Of a stretch of DNA of 64,000 bases, positions 26,106 through 35,299 are shown in pieces. Position numbers and translations under genes: made by a program. The stretch is from Saprospirales bacterium (GTDB taxonomy: Bacteria; Bacteroidota; Bacteroidia; Chitinophagales; JADIYW01). Location: assembly GCA_016711605.1 (NCBI GenBank), contig JADJSS010000014.1, positions 62,001 to 126,000 of the forward strand, given 5' to 3'. The notes below the pieces were generated by a model. That model did not search any database, was not told the origin of the DNA, and worked only from the letters and a program-made list of their open reading frames with translations. Numbering within the stretch: position 1 is the first letter of the stretch; each line of letters starts with the position of its first letter.

Positions 26106-26401
26106 TGATTTATGCTTTAGAAATTAAAGAAGAAGCATATCGTGATATACAAGTTGCATATAATTATTACGAAAACAAACAAATTGGTTTAGGTGATAGA
26201 TTTATTGAAGAATTAGAAGAAAAAATTGTTTACATTCAAGATTATCCTTTACATTTCAGAAAATTAGAAGACGATTTCAGACAAGTTTTAATCGATATAT
26301 TTCCATATCAAATTATATACGAATTCAACAATACTAATATAATCATTTACAGTGTTTTCAATGCCTATCAAAATCCTGAAAACAAACCTCCAAAAAAATA
26401 G
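26105..26401 (+). CDS. RelE/ParE-family toxin
   Basis: A 98-residue protein with the RelE/ParE fold: N-terminal strand IYALEIKEEAYRDIQVAYNYY, two helices to LEEKIVYIQDYPLHF, then RQVLIDIFPYQIIYEF and IIIYSVFNAYQNP. The sequence FPYQIIYEF with the IIIYSVFNA strand is typical of ParE-type members acting on gyrase, though ribosome-dependent RelE activity cannot be excluded. It is coupled to the antitoxin by a one-base overlap. The stop is at 26401, just 5 bases before the second proC 3' end. Confidence 0.85.
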   Translation: MIYALEIKEEAYRDIQVAYNYYENKQIGLGDRFIEELEEKIVYIQDYPLHFRKLEDDFRQVLIDIFPYQIIYEFNNTNIIIYSVFNAYQNPENKPPKK

Positions 26402-26405
26402 TTAC

Positions 26406-26468
26406 AATAATATACAAATTATTTTAGATGCTGCACGCGAACGTAGCAGAGAATTGAATAAAGGATAA
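26406..26468 (+). pseudogene. Second, divergent copy of the proC 3' end
   Basis: Reads NNIQIILDAARERSRELNKG followed by TAA, against DNIQRGLDAARERSRELNKG-TGA at the end of intact proC (25763-25825). Over the last 14 codons plus stop, five codons differ (for example AGA-GAG-AGA versus CGC-GAA-CGT) and all are synonymous. It has no start or upstream proC sequence. This is a displaced proC terminus left behind, or brought in, when the toxin-antitoxin segment was placed here. Confidence 0.85.
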
Positions 26469-26623
26469 AAAAGCAATACAAATGAAGATTTGATTCAGAT
26501 AAAACCTATTGAATCCAATCTTACCATAATAATTAACATTTTACTGTAATTACATTCCATTGTTAATAGCATTATTATATAAAAGTAAAATAAACCTTTA
26601 TATTTGTTAACACACGAAAATTT

Positions 26624-27856
26624 ATGGAAAGATTTCAAGGTATTTTAGGCATCATCGCAATTTTAGGAATTGCATTTTTATTCTCAAACAACAAGAAAAA
26701 AATCAACCTTCGCTTAGTAATAAGCGGACTTGGTTTGCAACTTTTCTTAGCAATTATCATATTAAAAATTCCAGCAGTTACTCGTTTTTTTCAGGCAATT
26801 GGTGGTGGAATGAAAGCTATTGAAGGTTATGCTCAACAAGGCGCTGCTTTTGTGTATGGTGGAATTATGACGGATACACATTCGCCAGCAGGACCAGCTT
26901 CTTACGGTGCGCCTGGTACATTTATTTTTGCATTTAGTATTCCAGCCACTATTATTTTAGTCTGTGTATTGGTTGCGATTTTATATCATGTAGGTATTAT
27001 GCAACGCGTGGTGGCGGCTATTGCGCGCGTGATGAATATTGTAATGCGTGTTTCCGGTGCTGAAGCATTGAGCAACGTTGCGAGTGCATTTGTTGGACAA
27101 GTAGAAGCGCAAGTAATGATTCGTCCATATTTAGCAGGCATGACAAATAGTGAATTATTAGCGTCTATGTCAGGTAGTATGGCTTGTATTGCTGGTGGAA
27201 TTTTAATTGTGTATGTAAGTATGGGTGTGCCTGCTGAATATTTAATTGCTGCCAGTTTAATGGCTGCACCAGCTGCATTGGTGATTTCTAAAATTGTATT
27301 TCCTGAAGTAGAAGAATCGCAAACCAAAGGAAAAGTTTCTGTAGAGATAAAAAGTCAATACACGAATATCATCGATGCGATTTCGCATGGTGCAAGCGAT
27401 GGCATGAAAATATCAATCAATGTAATTGCGATGTTGATTGGTTTTATAGCGTTGATGGCATTGATTAATGCATTATTAGGTTTAATTTATCCAGGATTTG
27501 GTTTGAATACGATATTTGGTTATTTATTTTATCCATTGGCTTGGGTAATGGGTGTGCCGAATGCAGAAGTAATGCAAGTAGCCACCATGATGGGACAAAA
27601 ACTAACGATAAACGAGTTTGTGGCATACACCAGTTTAATTGCTGCAAAAGCAACCATGACACCAAAAGCATTAATGATTGCGAGTTTTGCATTGTGCGGT
27701 TTCGCTAACTTTAGTTCTGTAGGAATTCAAATTGGTGGTATTGGTGAATTAGCACCCAACCGCAGAGCCGACTTAGCAAAATTAGGATTGAAAGCATTAC
27801 TTTGTGGAACTTTAGCATCTTATCTTTCTGCAACAATAGCAGGTATTTTGATGTAA
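26624..27856 (+). CDS. Concentrative nucleoside transporter, NupC/CNT family
   Basis: A 410-residue membrane protein with the CNT arrangement: N-terminal helices, then re-entrant segments containing GQVEAQVMIRPYLAGMTNSELLASMSGSMACIAGG (positions about 165-200) and NVIAMLIGFIALMALINALLG. Late motifs are FVAYTSLIAAKATMTPKALMI and ALCGFANFSSVGIQIGGIG. CNT proteins import nucleosides with Na+ or H+. Single gene, its ATG about 155 bases after the second proC end. Intact and of normal length. Confidence 0.93.
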   Translation: MERFQGILGIIAILGIAFLFSNNKKKINLRLVISGLGLQLFLAIIILKIPAVTRFFQAIGGGMKAIEGYAQQGAAFVYGGIMTDTHSPAGPASYGAPGTFIFAFSIPATIILVCVLVAILYHVGIMQRVVAAIARVMNIVMRVSGAEALSNVASAFVGQVEAQVMIRPYLAGMTNSELLASMSGSMACIAGGILIVYVSMGVPAEYLIAASLMAAPAALVISKIVFPEVEESQTKGKVSVEIKSQYTNIIDAISHGASDGMKISINVIAMLIGFIALMALINALLGLIYPGFGLNTIFGYLFYPLAWVMGVPNAEVMQVATMMGQKLTINEFVAYTSLIAAKATMTPKALMIASFALCGFANFSSVGIQIGGIGELAPNRRADLAKLGLKALLCGTLASYLSATIAGILM

Positions 27857-27871
27857 TTTTTATGAATAATG

Positions 27872-28190
27872 TTAGTATAAGCTGTATTCCATTCCAAAAT
27901 CTACTTTGTAACTTTGTTTAATCAACAACCACTTATGTGGGTCTTCTTTTATATTGAATCATTTTTTGTTCATCTGTTTCTTGTTTTACTAAACCAAATC
28001 TGTAGGTTTAGAAAATGCTTTTGTGAAAACTAATAATATTTCTGCCATCATGCAACAAATACTTATTTAATATTTTGAATAGAAAAATGGTAATTATAGG
28101 ATAAAAGAATAAAGATGCAATATATCCATATCATGGACTGGATTTCAAATACAAACTTGTATCTAAATTTAAAAAGGAATTAACATCAAC
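27872..28190 (-). pseudogene. Remnant of a membrane protein C-terminus
   Basis: Minus-strand reading gives YGYIASLFFYPIITIFLFK, later KQETDEQKMIQYK and, after removing one A, EDPHKWLLIKQSYKVDFG ending at a TAA (27872-27874). Two internal stops and one frame change interrupt it. The protein-like composition and a natural end suggest a degraded gene rather than random sequence. The family is not recognised. It lies in a 727-base stretch without an intact gene between the nucleoside transporter and the GT-C-like gene. Confidence 0.5.
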
Positions 28191-28194
28191 ATAA

Positions 28195-28583
28195 CTAATG
28201 ACGGTTTTGAAAAACTTGTTTGTTTTTATATAATACATATACAATTAAGCTGACTAAAAAAACAACTATAATGTAGATTAATTTAAAATGTACTGACGGT
28301 GTATTTAAGATGTGAATTATTTTATCAGGTAGGTACCTATAAAACACTATAAATTTCAATTGATATTTCAAGAAATTATCAAAAAGGGTCATCATATTAG
28401 CATTTGTAATCACAGAAGATCCATAATGCATCATCCATTTTCCAAAAGTTAACTTAGTTAAGATGAAATAAAATAAAATAATACCTAAATTATAAATTAG
28501 TATTTTTTAGATAAACAACAAACTTGGATGAAAATTTGGAAAGCATTTTGATGAGAATGTTTATTTATAATGTTTCATCAAAT
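28195..28583 (-). pseudogene. Remnant of a second membrane protein
   Basis: An open segment of 79 codons (28195-28434) reads MMHYGSSVITNANMMTLFDN ... with one hydrophobic helix (LIYIIVVFLVSLIVYVLYK) and a basic tail. Upstream in the same frame comes IYNLGIILFYFILTKLTFGKW, then a stop, then FHPSLLFI. This looks like the C-terminal part of a polytopic membrane protein cut by a nonsense or indel event. It may have been the downstream partner of the GT-C-like gene that starts at 29852. Not assignable to a family. Confidence 0.45.
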
Positions 28584-29852
28584 TTAAATATCCAATTCTA
28601 TGTCATTCTCTGAATTCCGTTTCTTTGCATACAATAAATAATACATAAAGAGCATCAGTATCAAATATAAAAAAGCTACAAACCGCTGATCCATCCAAAA
28701 CGATTTCATGTAGGTATCATTGTGCATTGCTAAATACCAGCACACTCTTTCTAAGTTTATTAAATAAGCAACGGAACCTAATATAAACGGAAAAAATCGT
28801 CCGCTATAAAAAGCATACGCAGCTAATGAAATCATCGCTGGATGAAAATAGCGTTCGTGCATTTGTGTATTCAAAAAATAAAAATTAAATGCAATTAATG
28901 CTGCAATTAAAAAAATGGTGCTTAATGAAAATGAAGTTATTTCTTTCTTAATATACTTTTTGTAAAGATGCTGCATCAACGGAAACACAGCTATAAACGT
29001 ACCTAAAAAAAACAGCAAACTTCCAATTTGTTTGTATGTCAAAAATCCAAATTTCACTTTATCTGTTATATCATACATTCCTTCAATCGTTCTATTAAAT
29101 AATAGCAACGACCATAAATTAAACGCACCAACCGCTGGATATGGATATTTATCAACAGAACCAGTAATTACATTCATCACCTGATACATTCTATCATTCG
29201 AAATAAATGGCCATAAAATCAACAATTGAATTACAAAACCAATTAAAGCAGCAATAACTATTTTTTTAATTCCTTCTTTTGAAATAAGTTGTGGTAATAA
29301 AATCAATCCAACAATTGGAATAAAAACTAATGCTTGTAATTTAAAATTTAAAGCAATTAATAAACTCAATGCACTTAACACAGTTTTCTTTTCTAAAGCA
29401 AGAATAATTGCACAAAAACCAAAACAAGTAAATATTGCATCTACTTGTGCCCAAAGTGCTGTGTTATAAAAATAGGCAACATTCAGCATCAACAAAACAA
29501 AATAAAACAGTTTTTTGAACTCATCTTTTACAAACCAAACCGCTAAATACGCACCAATAATATCAAAAATAATGGTGTAATATTTTATGGTATACATATT
29601 ATCTTGAATATCTTGCAGATTGCCTTGTATTATTGTATGAAACCGCAACACATATAAATACAATGGCAAGTAATTACAGTTTTTGTTATCATACACATGC
29701 ACAAATCCATAGTTAAAAATATATTTCGACCAATCGATCCAAAATTCCATATCACCTTGATGGCCCCATTTGTGCATTAAAAAAACAAATGCAACATAAA
29801 ACATGCATATAATAAGCAGCCATCTTTTTCTGGTTTCTGTTAGTTGAAACAT
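28584..29852 (-). CDS. GT-C-type polyprenol-sugar mannosyltransferase-like membrane protein
   Basis: A 422-residue protein with about eleven membrane helices. The first loop has HQGDMEFWIDWSKYIFNYGF, with acidic residues (D, D) where GT-C enzymes place catalytic carboxylates. Later segments ALWAQVDAIFTCFGFCAI and ALNFKLQALVFIPIV are typical of GT87/DUF2029-like mannosyltransferases using polyprenyl-phosphate sugars. The substrate and acceptor are not known. It is divergent from uvrC and followed on the same strand by the decayed membrane-protein region. Complete. Confidence 0.75.
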   Translation of the reverse strand: MFQLTETRKRWLLIICMFYVAFVFLMHKWGHQGDMEFWIDWSKYIFNYGFVHVYDNKNCNYLPLYLYVLRFHTIIQGNLQDIQDNMYTIKYYTIIFDIIGAYLAVWFVKDEFKKLFYFVLLMLNVAYFYNTALWAQVDAIFTCFGFCAIILALEKKTVLSALSLLIALNFKLQALVFIPIVGLILLPQLISKEGIKKIVIAALIGFVIQLLILWPFISNDRMYQVMNVITGSVDKYPYPAVGAFNLWSLLLFNRTIEGMYDITDKVKFGFLTYKQIGSLLFFLGTFIAVFPLMQHLYKKYIKKEITSFSLSTIFLIAALIAFNFYFLNTQMHERYFHPAMISLAAYAFYSGRFFPFILGSVAYLINLERVCWYLAMHNDTYMKSFWMDQRFVAFLYLILMLFMYYLLYAKKRNSENDIELDI

Positions 29853-29935
29853 TATTATTTATATTTTAATTTCTTAAAAATACAGATTTTTTTTTGATTA
29901 AAAATCATCGGCTCTATCAATTATATTTGTAATGG

Positions 29936-31738
29936 ATGACGACACAAATTCATTTGCAACCAATTATTAAAAACTTACCTAGTCAACCAGGTGTGTATCG
30001 CTATTATGATGCTGATGGAAATTTATTATACATTGGCAAAGCAAAAAGTTTAAAAAATAGAGTTTCCAGTTATTTTGTAAGTAAAGATTTGTCTTATAGA
30101 ATTGGTTTAATGGTGCGCAAAATTCACAACATTGAATATTCAGTTGTTGCGACTGAAAAAGATGCGTTGTTGTTGGAAAATTCTTTAATCAAGGAATTGC
30201 AACCTCGTTATAATATTTTATTGAAAGATGACAAAAGCTATCCGTATTTGAAAATCATGAACGAAGATTTTCCACGTATTTTTTTTACCCGAAAATTAGT
30301 GGATGATGGTGCTGAATATTTTGGACCCTACACGTCTGTTCATCAGGTGCGTACTATTTTAGAATTGATAAAAAAATTGTACCCAATTAGAAATTGCAGT
30401 TTACCATTATCAGAAAAAAACATTGAAAAGAAAAAATTTAAATCCTGTTTAGAATACCATATTGGTAATTGTTTAGCACCGTGCATTTCCAATCAAACCA
30501 AAATGGAGTATGACAAAAATGTAGATCAAATTCGCAAAATCATTAAAGGTAATCTGAGTGAAGTACGCAATCTAATGAAAGAAGAAATGCTTCACTTCGC
30601 CAATATGTTGGAGTTCGAAAAAGCTGAATTTACTAAAATAAAAATTCAATCGCTCAAAGAATATATCTCTACGTCAACAGTTATCAATCCGAACTTAGGC
30701 AATTTGCATGTATTTGGTTTTTTGGAAGAAAACGACAAAGCATTTATTCATTATATGTATGTTCACGAAGGAACAATTATTAAAACAAAAAACTTAATAC
30801 TAAAACGAAATTTAGATGAAACAAAAGATGACCTTTTATCTTTTGCAGTATTGAATATAATTGATACTGAAGAAAACACAAACGCAACGCTTCTACTTCC
30901 ATTTCATATTTTTATTGAACCTACATTAAAATTAGTGGTACAAGTACCACGCATTGGTGAGAAAAAAAGTTTATTAGAACTAGCAGAAAAAAATGCGATG
31001 TACTATAAAATAAAAGGGAAAGAAAATCAAAAAACAGATCCTTCAACGCGCATCTTAGAACAGATGAAATTAGATTTAAAATTGACCGAACTACCAACAC
31101 ACATTGAATGTTTCGATAATTCTAATTTTCAAGGAACGAATGCAGTTTCAGCATGTGTGGTTTTCAAAAATGCAAAACCAAGTAAAAAAGATTATCGTCA
31201 TTTTAATGTAAAAACTGTGGTTGGTGCAAATGACTTTGATACAATGAAAGAAATTGTTTACAGAAGATACAAACGATTATTAGATGAAGATGCGCCACTA
31301 CCGCAGTTAATTGTGATTGATGGTGGAAAAGGGCAATTACATTCTGCGATGGAAAGTATGAAAGCATTGAATTTAGAGAATAAAATACAAGTTGTTTCCA
31401 TAGCAAAACGTTTGGAGGAAATTTATTATCCAAATGATTCTATTCCGATGTATATCAATAAAAAATCGGAAACATTGAAAGTGCTACAACAATTACGCAA
31501 CGAAGCACATCGTTTTGGAATCACCTTTCACAGAAGCCAGCGATCAAAAAATACGTTTAAAACTACGTTGAATGAAATTAAAGGCATAGGAGAAAATTTA
31601 GCAAATAAATTACTACTTGATTTTGGTTCTGTAAAAAATATAGAAAAAGCTAATTTAGTTGATTTAGAAAAAACAATTGGAAAGACTAAAGCGAAAATAG
31701 TTTATGATTTTTACAATACTAAAAACGTCTCACTTTAA
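29936..31738 (+). CDS. uvrC: Excinuclease ABC subunit C
   Basis: The 600-residue nuclease makes both incisions in nucleotide excision repair with UvrA and UvrB. Domains in order: GIY-YIG nuclease (about 15-95, GVYRYYDADGNLLYIGKAKS), a Cys-containing linker (C-x6-C-x3-C: CLEYHIGNCLAPC), the UvrB-binding UVR motif (about 205-240), the RNase H-like second nuclease (ECFDNSNFQGTNAVSACVVF, QLIVIDGGKGQLHSA), and C-terminal helix-hairpin-helix (LNEIKGIGENLANKLLLDFG). The ATG at 29936 lies close to the divergent GT-C gene. Its stop is inside a terminator hairpin. Confidence 0.96.
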   Translation: MTTQIHLQPIIKNLPSQPGVYRYYDADGNLLYIGKAKSLKNRVSSYFVSKDLSYRIGLMVRKIHNIEYSVVATEKDALLLENSLIKELQPRYNILLKDDKSYPYLKIMNEDFPRIFFTRKLVDDGAEYFGPYTSVHQVRTILELIKKLYPIRNCSLPLSEKNIEKKKFKSCLEYHIGNCLAPCISNQTKMEYDKNVDQIRKIIKGNLSEVRNLMKEEMLHFANMLEFEKAEFTKIKIQSLKEYISTSTVINPNLGNLHVFGFLEENDKAFIHYMYVHEGTIIKTKNLILKRNLDETKDDLLSFAVLNIIDTEENTNATLLLPFHIFIEPTLKLVVQVPRIGEKKSLLELAEKNAMYYKIKGKENQKTDPSTRILEQMKLDLKLTELPTHIECFDNSNFQGTNAVSACVVFKNAKPSKKDYRHFNVKTVVGANDFDTMKEIVYRRYKRLLDEDAPLPQLIVIDGGKGQLHSAMESMKALNLENKIQVVSIAKRLEEIYYPNDSIPMYINKKSETLKVLQQLRNEAHRFGITFHRSQRSKNTFKTTLNEIKGIGENLANKLLLDFGSVKNIEKANLVDLEKTIGKTKAKIVYDFYNTKNVSL

Positions 31739-31750
31739 GTGAGACGTTTT
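31722..31750. terminator. Bidirectional terminator between uvrC and gldN
   Basis: Perfect 14-bp arms AAAACGTCTCACTT (31722-31735) and AAGTGAGACGTTTT (31737-31750). The uvrC TAA (31736-31738) is at the loop, so the last UvrC codons form the left arm. A/T ends on both sides suit termination in both directions for the convergent uvrC and gldN. Confidence 0.85.
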
Positions 31751-31769
31751 GTATACTTTTAAGAAAACA

Positions 31770-32792
31770 TTAGTATTCCCAAAGATCGTGTTCGAATGTA
31801 AATAATTCGTTTTTCTTAGCTTCAGATTCATATAAGATATCAATTCCAGATTTGTAATCTTTGATACGGAAATCTTGAACATTATCTACTTTGTAAATAT
31901 AGCTACCGAATAAACGTAAAGCAAATACTTGATCCCAATTTAAACGTACACCATTTGGAAATGGATTGTATGCTTGTGAGTTAACTAATATTTGTCTCAT
32001 ACTTGGAAAAAACACCCAAAATACAGGAACTTCACCACGGAAATCACCAGTTGCAGGATCGTAGTTATCATACAAAGGACAAATTCCCATAATACGTACT
32101 TCCATAGTAGAAGTTTGTTTATTGAAGAACCAAGTTTCTTTTAAACGCAATTTGTTTACGTTATTCCAGTTAATTTCATTTGTAATTACTTGTAATGTAG
32201 TAATACCTGTTACTGGATCTGGAACATAGATAGAGTCTGTACTTCCACCAGCAACACTCAATGCTTCTTTGGGATCAATTGGCGTTGCGAAATCATCATC
32301 CATACCACTATATACTTGTGCTTTTCCGCCATTAATAGCATCTAACATGATTTGTATAAATGGTGCTTTTGGCCATTTGAAATGCAAGTTTATTTTTTCT
32401 CTTAAATCAATTACACGCCAAACTGTTTTCCACCAAAATACATCGGCTTCACGTATTGGCTCGTAACCCATAATCATACGTTTTCCAGTAATTTCTTGTA
32501 CCCAAGGTAATTTTGGCACTTCTGTCTTTACTGCGTTTGGATCAACCGTAGATGCTGTCGCTGCTGCTGGTGGCAAAGCTGCTGCTGCTTGAGCTGCTGC
32601 TTCTGCTGCTTGAGCTGCTGCTGTAGAGTCTTCTATAGCTTTAGCTGCTGCTGCCATTTCTTCAGCAGACACTTGAGTTGATTTAGGTTTCTTTTTCGTT
32701 GTTTTCTTTTTCGTTTGCGCATTTCCAATTGAAACTGCGAATACCGAAAGTATCAACAATAATAAAGAGATTTTTTTAATTTGCATTTTCAT
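31770..32792 (-). CDS. gldN: Type IX secretion/gliding protein GldN (PorN)
   Basis: The 340-residue protein has a signal peptide (MKMQIKKISLLLLILSVFAVSIGNAQ). A low-complexity Lys and Ala-rich segment (about 27-85) precedes the conserved GldN domain, for example LPWVQEITGKRMIMGYEPIREADVFW, LRLKETWFFNKQTSTMEVRI and PVFWVFFPSMRQILVN. GldN binds GldK to form the periplasmic ring of the type IX secretion machine. Last gene of the porP-gldKLMN run, 21 bases after gldM. The long alanine tract is longer than in many relatives but intact. Confidence 0.94.
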   Translation of the reverse strand: MKMQIKKISLLLLILSVFAVSIGNAQTKKKTTKKKPKSTQVSAEEMAAAAKAIEDSTAAAQAAEAAAQAAAALPPAAATASTVDPNAVKTEVPKLPWVQEITGKRMIMGYEPIREADVFWWKTVWRVIDLREKINLHFKWPKAPFIQIMLDAINGGKAQVYSGMDDDFATPIDPKEALSVAGGSTDSIYVPDPVTGITTLQVITNEINWNNVNKLRLKETWFFNKQTSTMEVRIMGICPLYDNYDPATGDFRGEVPVFWVFFPSMRQILVNSQAYNPFPNGVRLNWDQVFALRLFGSYIYKVDNVQDFRIKDYKSGIDILYESEAKKNELFTFEHDLWEY

Positions 32793-32813
32793 AAGATGAA
32801 ATCTAAATACTTA

Positions 32814-34349
32814 TTAATCAATTTTGAAGGCAATACCAGGAATTTTACGTGATAATCCATCCGGACCTTTCACTTTAATATCCTCAATATAGAAAATATC
32901 ACCAGGTTTAGCTTTTGACATGAATCCTTTTTGTGCAGGGCTAAAATAAGCACCTGACGCAGCAGCAATACCTGGATCTTGTAATTTTGGTTGGTAGAAC
33001 ATGTTAAAACTTAACACTTGGAAACCAACTTCAAATAAGAAGTCTTTCAATAAAGCTTGAACACCTGTTTGAACTTTAAACCAAGCTGCATTTTTACGAC
33101 CACCTGATTCGTTACCAACTGCAGCAACTGGATCTGGAATCATTTTTACACGGAATTCTTTTGGTTTGTATGCTTTACCTTTTGCAGTTGGTGTAACTTT
33201 TACAACACCTTGCGTAGTAACTCTTGCGATATAATTTCCTGGACCAGCTTGTGCCAAACTACCCGATGAAATAGATGCAGTCACATCTTGTAAACGCATA
33301 CCTGCAGCAGAAACCTCAATTGGATTATCTACACCAATATATAATACATTGGTTTTAGTTGCAGAAACTTGAGCAAACGGAGCAGCTACAGTATATTTGA
33401 ATTCAGGTAATTTATATGATTTTACTTCACCAGTTCTATCATTGCGTACGCCAATTGAACCACTTACTGGATGTTCACCAACACCACCACCTGCTTTATA
33501 ATGTGCAACACCATTTTCATCAACTGGTAAATTTGAACCGTTAACATTAACAGTTACTGTACCTGAACTTTTTGAACTTGTCGCAGATAAAAACACGTTT
33601 GCTTCAAATGTTTCTCCTTCTAAGATATAAGAACTTGGAGAAGTTATTTGAGCAGAGAAACGGTCGAAAACGATATCATCTCTTTCTAAAGGAGTTGCGT
33701 CACCAATTCTAGAATAGAAATAAGATACCATTTGTCCTTCAGAATTTTTTATATCTGTTTCCATCTTTGTTAACATCGTATAAGAAGCAACAGCAGGCAT
33801 GTTACCAAAATTTTGACGTACCCAACCGCCTTTGTCATCTGTTACTGTATTAACAATTTTCTTATCGAAATCACTTTTAAATGCTGCATCATCAACCATA
33901 GCTATCATTTTAGCATGATAAGCATCAATATCAGCTTTTAATTTATCACCTCTTTTTTCTTCGATAATGTATCTTTCAGACACATCTAAATCATCTGGTT
34001 TTTCCATGATACCACCTTCAGTACTTGGTCCACCAGCTTGAGCGATAATATCTTTTTTTAGTTGAGCAATCTTTTCTAATAAAACTTTTGTCTCAGACAT
34101 AGCGGTTGTTGCAAGTGCTTCATACTTAACAACAGATTGATTTGCTTGTTCTTTTGCTTTTTTAATTGCAAAGCTGCTAAATACAGCTTTTGTATTATCA
34201 TCAATCACTTTATTAGAAGATTCTAAGCTTCGTGTGATGGTTTTAAATGCGTTCAGGATTTCAGCAGATACGTTTAATGCAAGTAGTGCGGTTAACACGA
34301 GATACATTAAGTTAATCATCTGCTGCCTGTTCTCCTTTGGAATTGACAT
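32814..34349 (-). CDS. gldM: Type IX secretion/gliding motor protein GldM (PorM)
   Basis: The 511-residue protein has one N-terminal membrane helix (MINLMYLVLTALLALNVSAEIL, about 11-32), a helical domain D1 (about 40-220) and C-terminal beta-rich domains (SAQITSPSSYILEGETFEANVF, VTVNVNGSNLPVDENG). GldM dimers cross the periplasm and, with GldL, convert proton motive force into rotation for secretion and gliding. A membrane acidic residue (E, in SAEIL) is retained. Between gldL (48 bases) and gldN (21 bases). Confidence 0.95.
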   Translation of the reverse strand: MSIPKENRQQMINLMYLVLTALLALNVSAEILNAFKTITRSLESSNKVIDDNTKAVFSSFAIKKAKEQANQSVVKYEALATTAMSETKVLLEKIAQLKKDIIAQAGGPSTEGGIMEKPDDLDVSERYIIEEKRGDKLKADIDAYHAKMIAMVDDAAFKSDFDKKIVNTVTDDKGGWVRQNFGNMPAVASYTMLTKMETDIKNSEGQMVSYFYSRIGDATPLERDDIVFDRFSAQITSPSSYILEGETFEANVFLSATSSKSSGTVTVNVNGSNLPVDENGVAHYKAGGGVGEHPVSGSIGVRNDRTGEVKSYKLPEFKYTVAAPFAQVSATKTNVLYIGVDNPIEVSAAGMRLQDVTASISSGSLAQAGPGNYIARVTTQGVVKVTPTAKGKAYKPKEFRVKMIPDPVAAVGNESGGRKNAAWFKVQTGVQALLKDFLFEVGFQVLSFNMFYQPKLQDPGIAAASGAYFSPAQKGFMSKAKPGDIFYIEDIKVKGPDGLSRKIPGIAFKID

Positions 34350-34397
34350 ATTTTACAATTTTTCTTTAGGTTAACAATTTATTACAGATAGTATCAA

Positions 34398-35219
34398 CTA
34401 TGATCTCATTGCTGAAAGCATATTACCATAAATTCCATTTAATTTTTCTAAGTTGCCAGCTAAGCCACCCATTTGAGTTTTGAATTTCTCTGTATCAGCC
34501 AAAGAACTTTCTAAGCTATTCATAGCAGTACTTAAGTTTCCAATGAATTTGTTCATTGTTTTTAAGTGTGTATTTGTGTCTTGTAATTCCATTTCATAAA
34601 CAGCATTCAATGCAGCTAAATTTTTAGTAGCACTTTGAACTTGTGTATGATATTGAGAAGCATCTCCAGAAGCAGCCGCTAATTTGCTCATTCCATCTGC
34701 TGCAGCTGAGAAAGAATCTTTAACACCATTTAATGATGTTGCTGCATTTTTTGCTGAAACTGCGAAATCATTAGAAGCTACTGTAGCATCTGCTAAATTT
34801 CCCATTTTACCTACATTATCAGCAAAGTTTTTTAAATTATCTCCAAATCTAGAAACTAAATTTTGATCTACTTTAGCAGCTTCCAACATTTTGTCCATTT
34901 CACCTGAAAGTGATTTTTTGTTTGCACCACCACCAACAGAAACTGCTGCTGCATTAGAACCACTAGCTTCTGGATCATAATTATCTAAACCTGGATAGTA
35001 TTTTTCCCAGTAGTAATCTGGTTCTGGTGGAATTAAACCTGAGATAGCAAAAATTACTGCTTCAGTTAATAAACCTACTGTTAATGCAATACCAGCCCAA
35101 GAAAAGTGTAAAATTTTTGCCCATGCGCCAATAATTACGATTGCCGCACCCACACCAAACAGCATATTTTTTGCGTTTTTGAAGGATTTCTTTTTGTAAA
35201 ATGGAATTGAAGTTGCCAT
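34398..35219 (-). CDS. gldL: Type IX secretion/gliding motor protein GldL (PorL)
   Basis: The 273-residue inner-membrane protein has two N-terminal helices (about 16-32, MLFGVGAAIVIIGAWAKI, and 40-60) and a cytoplasmic helical tail. The segment PEPDYYWEKYYPGLDNY follows helix 2, as in GldL. The Lys/His and Glu within the helices (WAKILHFSW, LLTEAVIF) are the proton-coupling candidates. A GNLKxx-style repeated coiled-coil region fills the C-terminal half. Part of the operon, 80 bases after gldK. Confidence 0.95.
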   Translation of the reverse strand: MATSIPFYKKKSFKNAKNMLFGVGAAIVIIGAWAKILHFSWAGIALTVGLLTEAVIFAISGLIPPEPDYYWEKYYPGLDNYDPEASGSNAAAVSVGGGANKKSLSGEMDKMLEAAKVDQNLVSRFGDNLKNFADNVGKMGNLADATVASNDFAVSAKNAATSLNGVKDSFSAAADGMSKLAAASGDASQYHTQVQSATKNLAALNAVYEMELQDTNTHLKTMNKFIGNLSTAMNSLESSLADTEKFKTQMGGLAGNLEKLNGIYGNMLSAMRS

Positions 35220-35299
35220 AAAATTGTGATTTTTTTGGTTAGTTATTTAATTTAATATGTTTAACGTTTTAAAAAAGAATTTATTGTGTTATAAGGTAA

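Noticed and set aside
25826..26405. Insertion sequence at proC
   Set aside because: No transposase, no terminal inverted repeats; only the toxin-antitoxin genes are coded.
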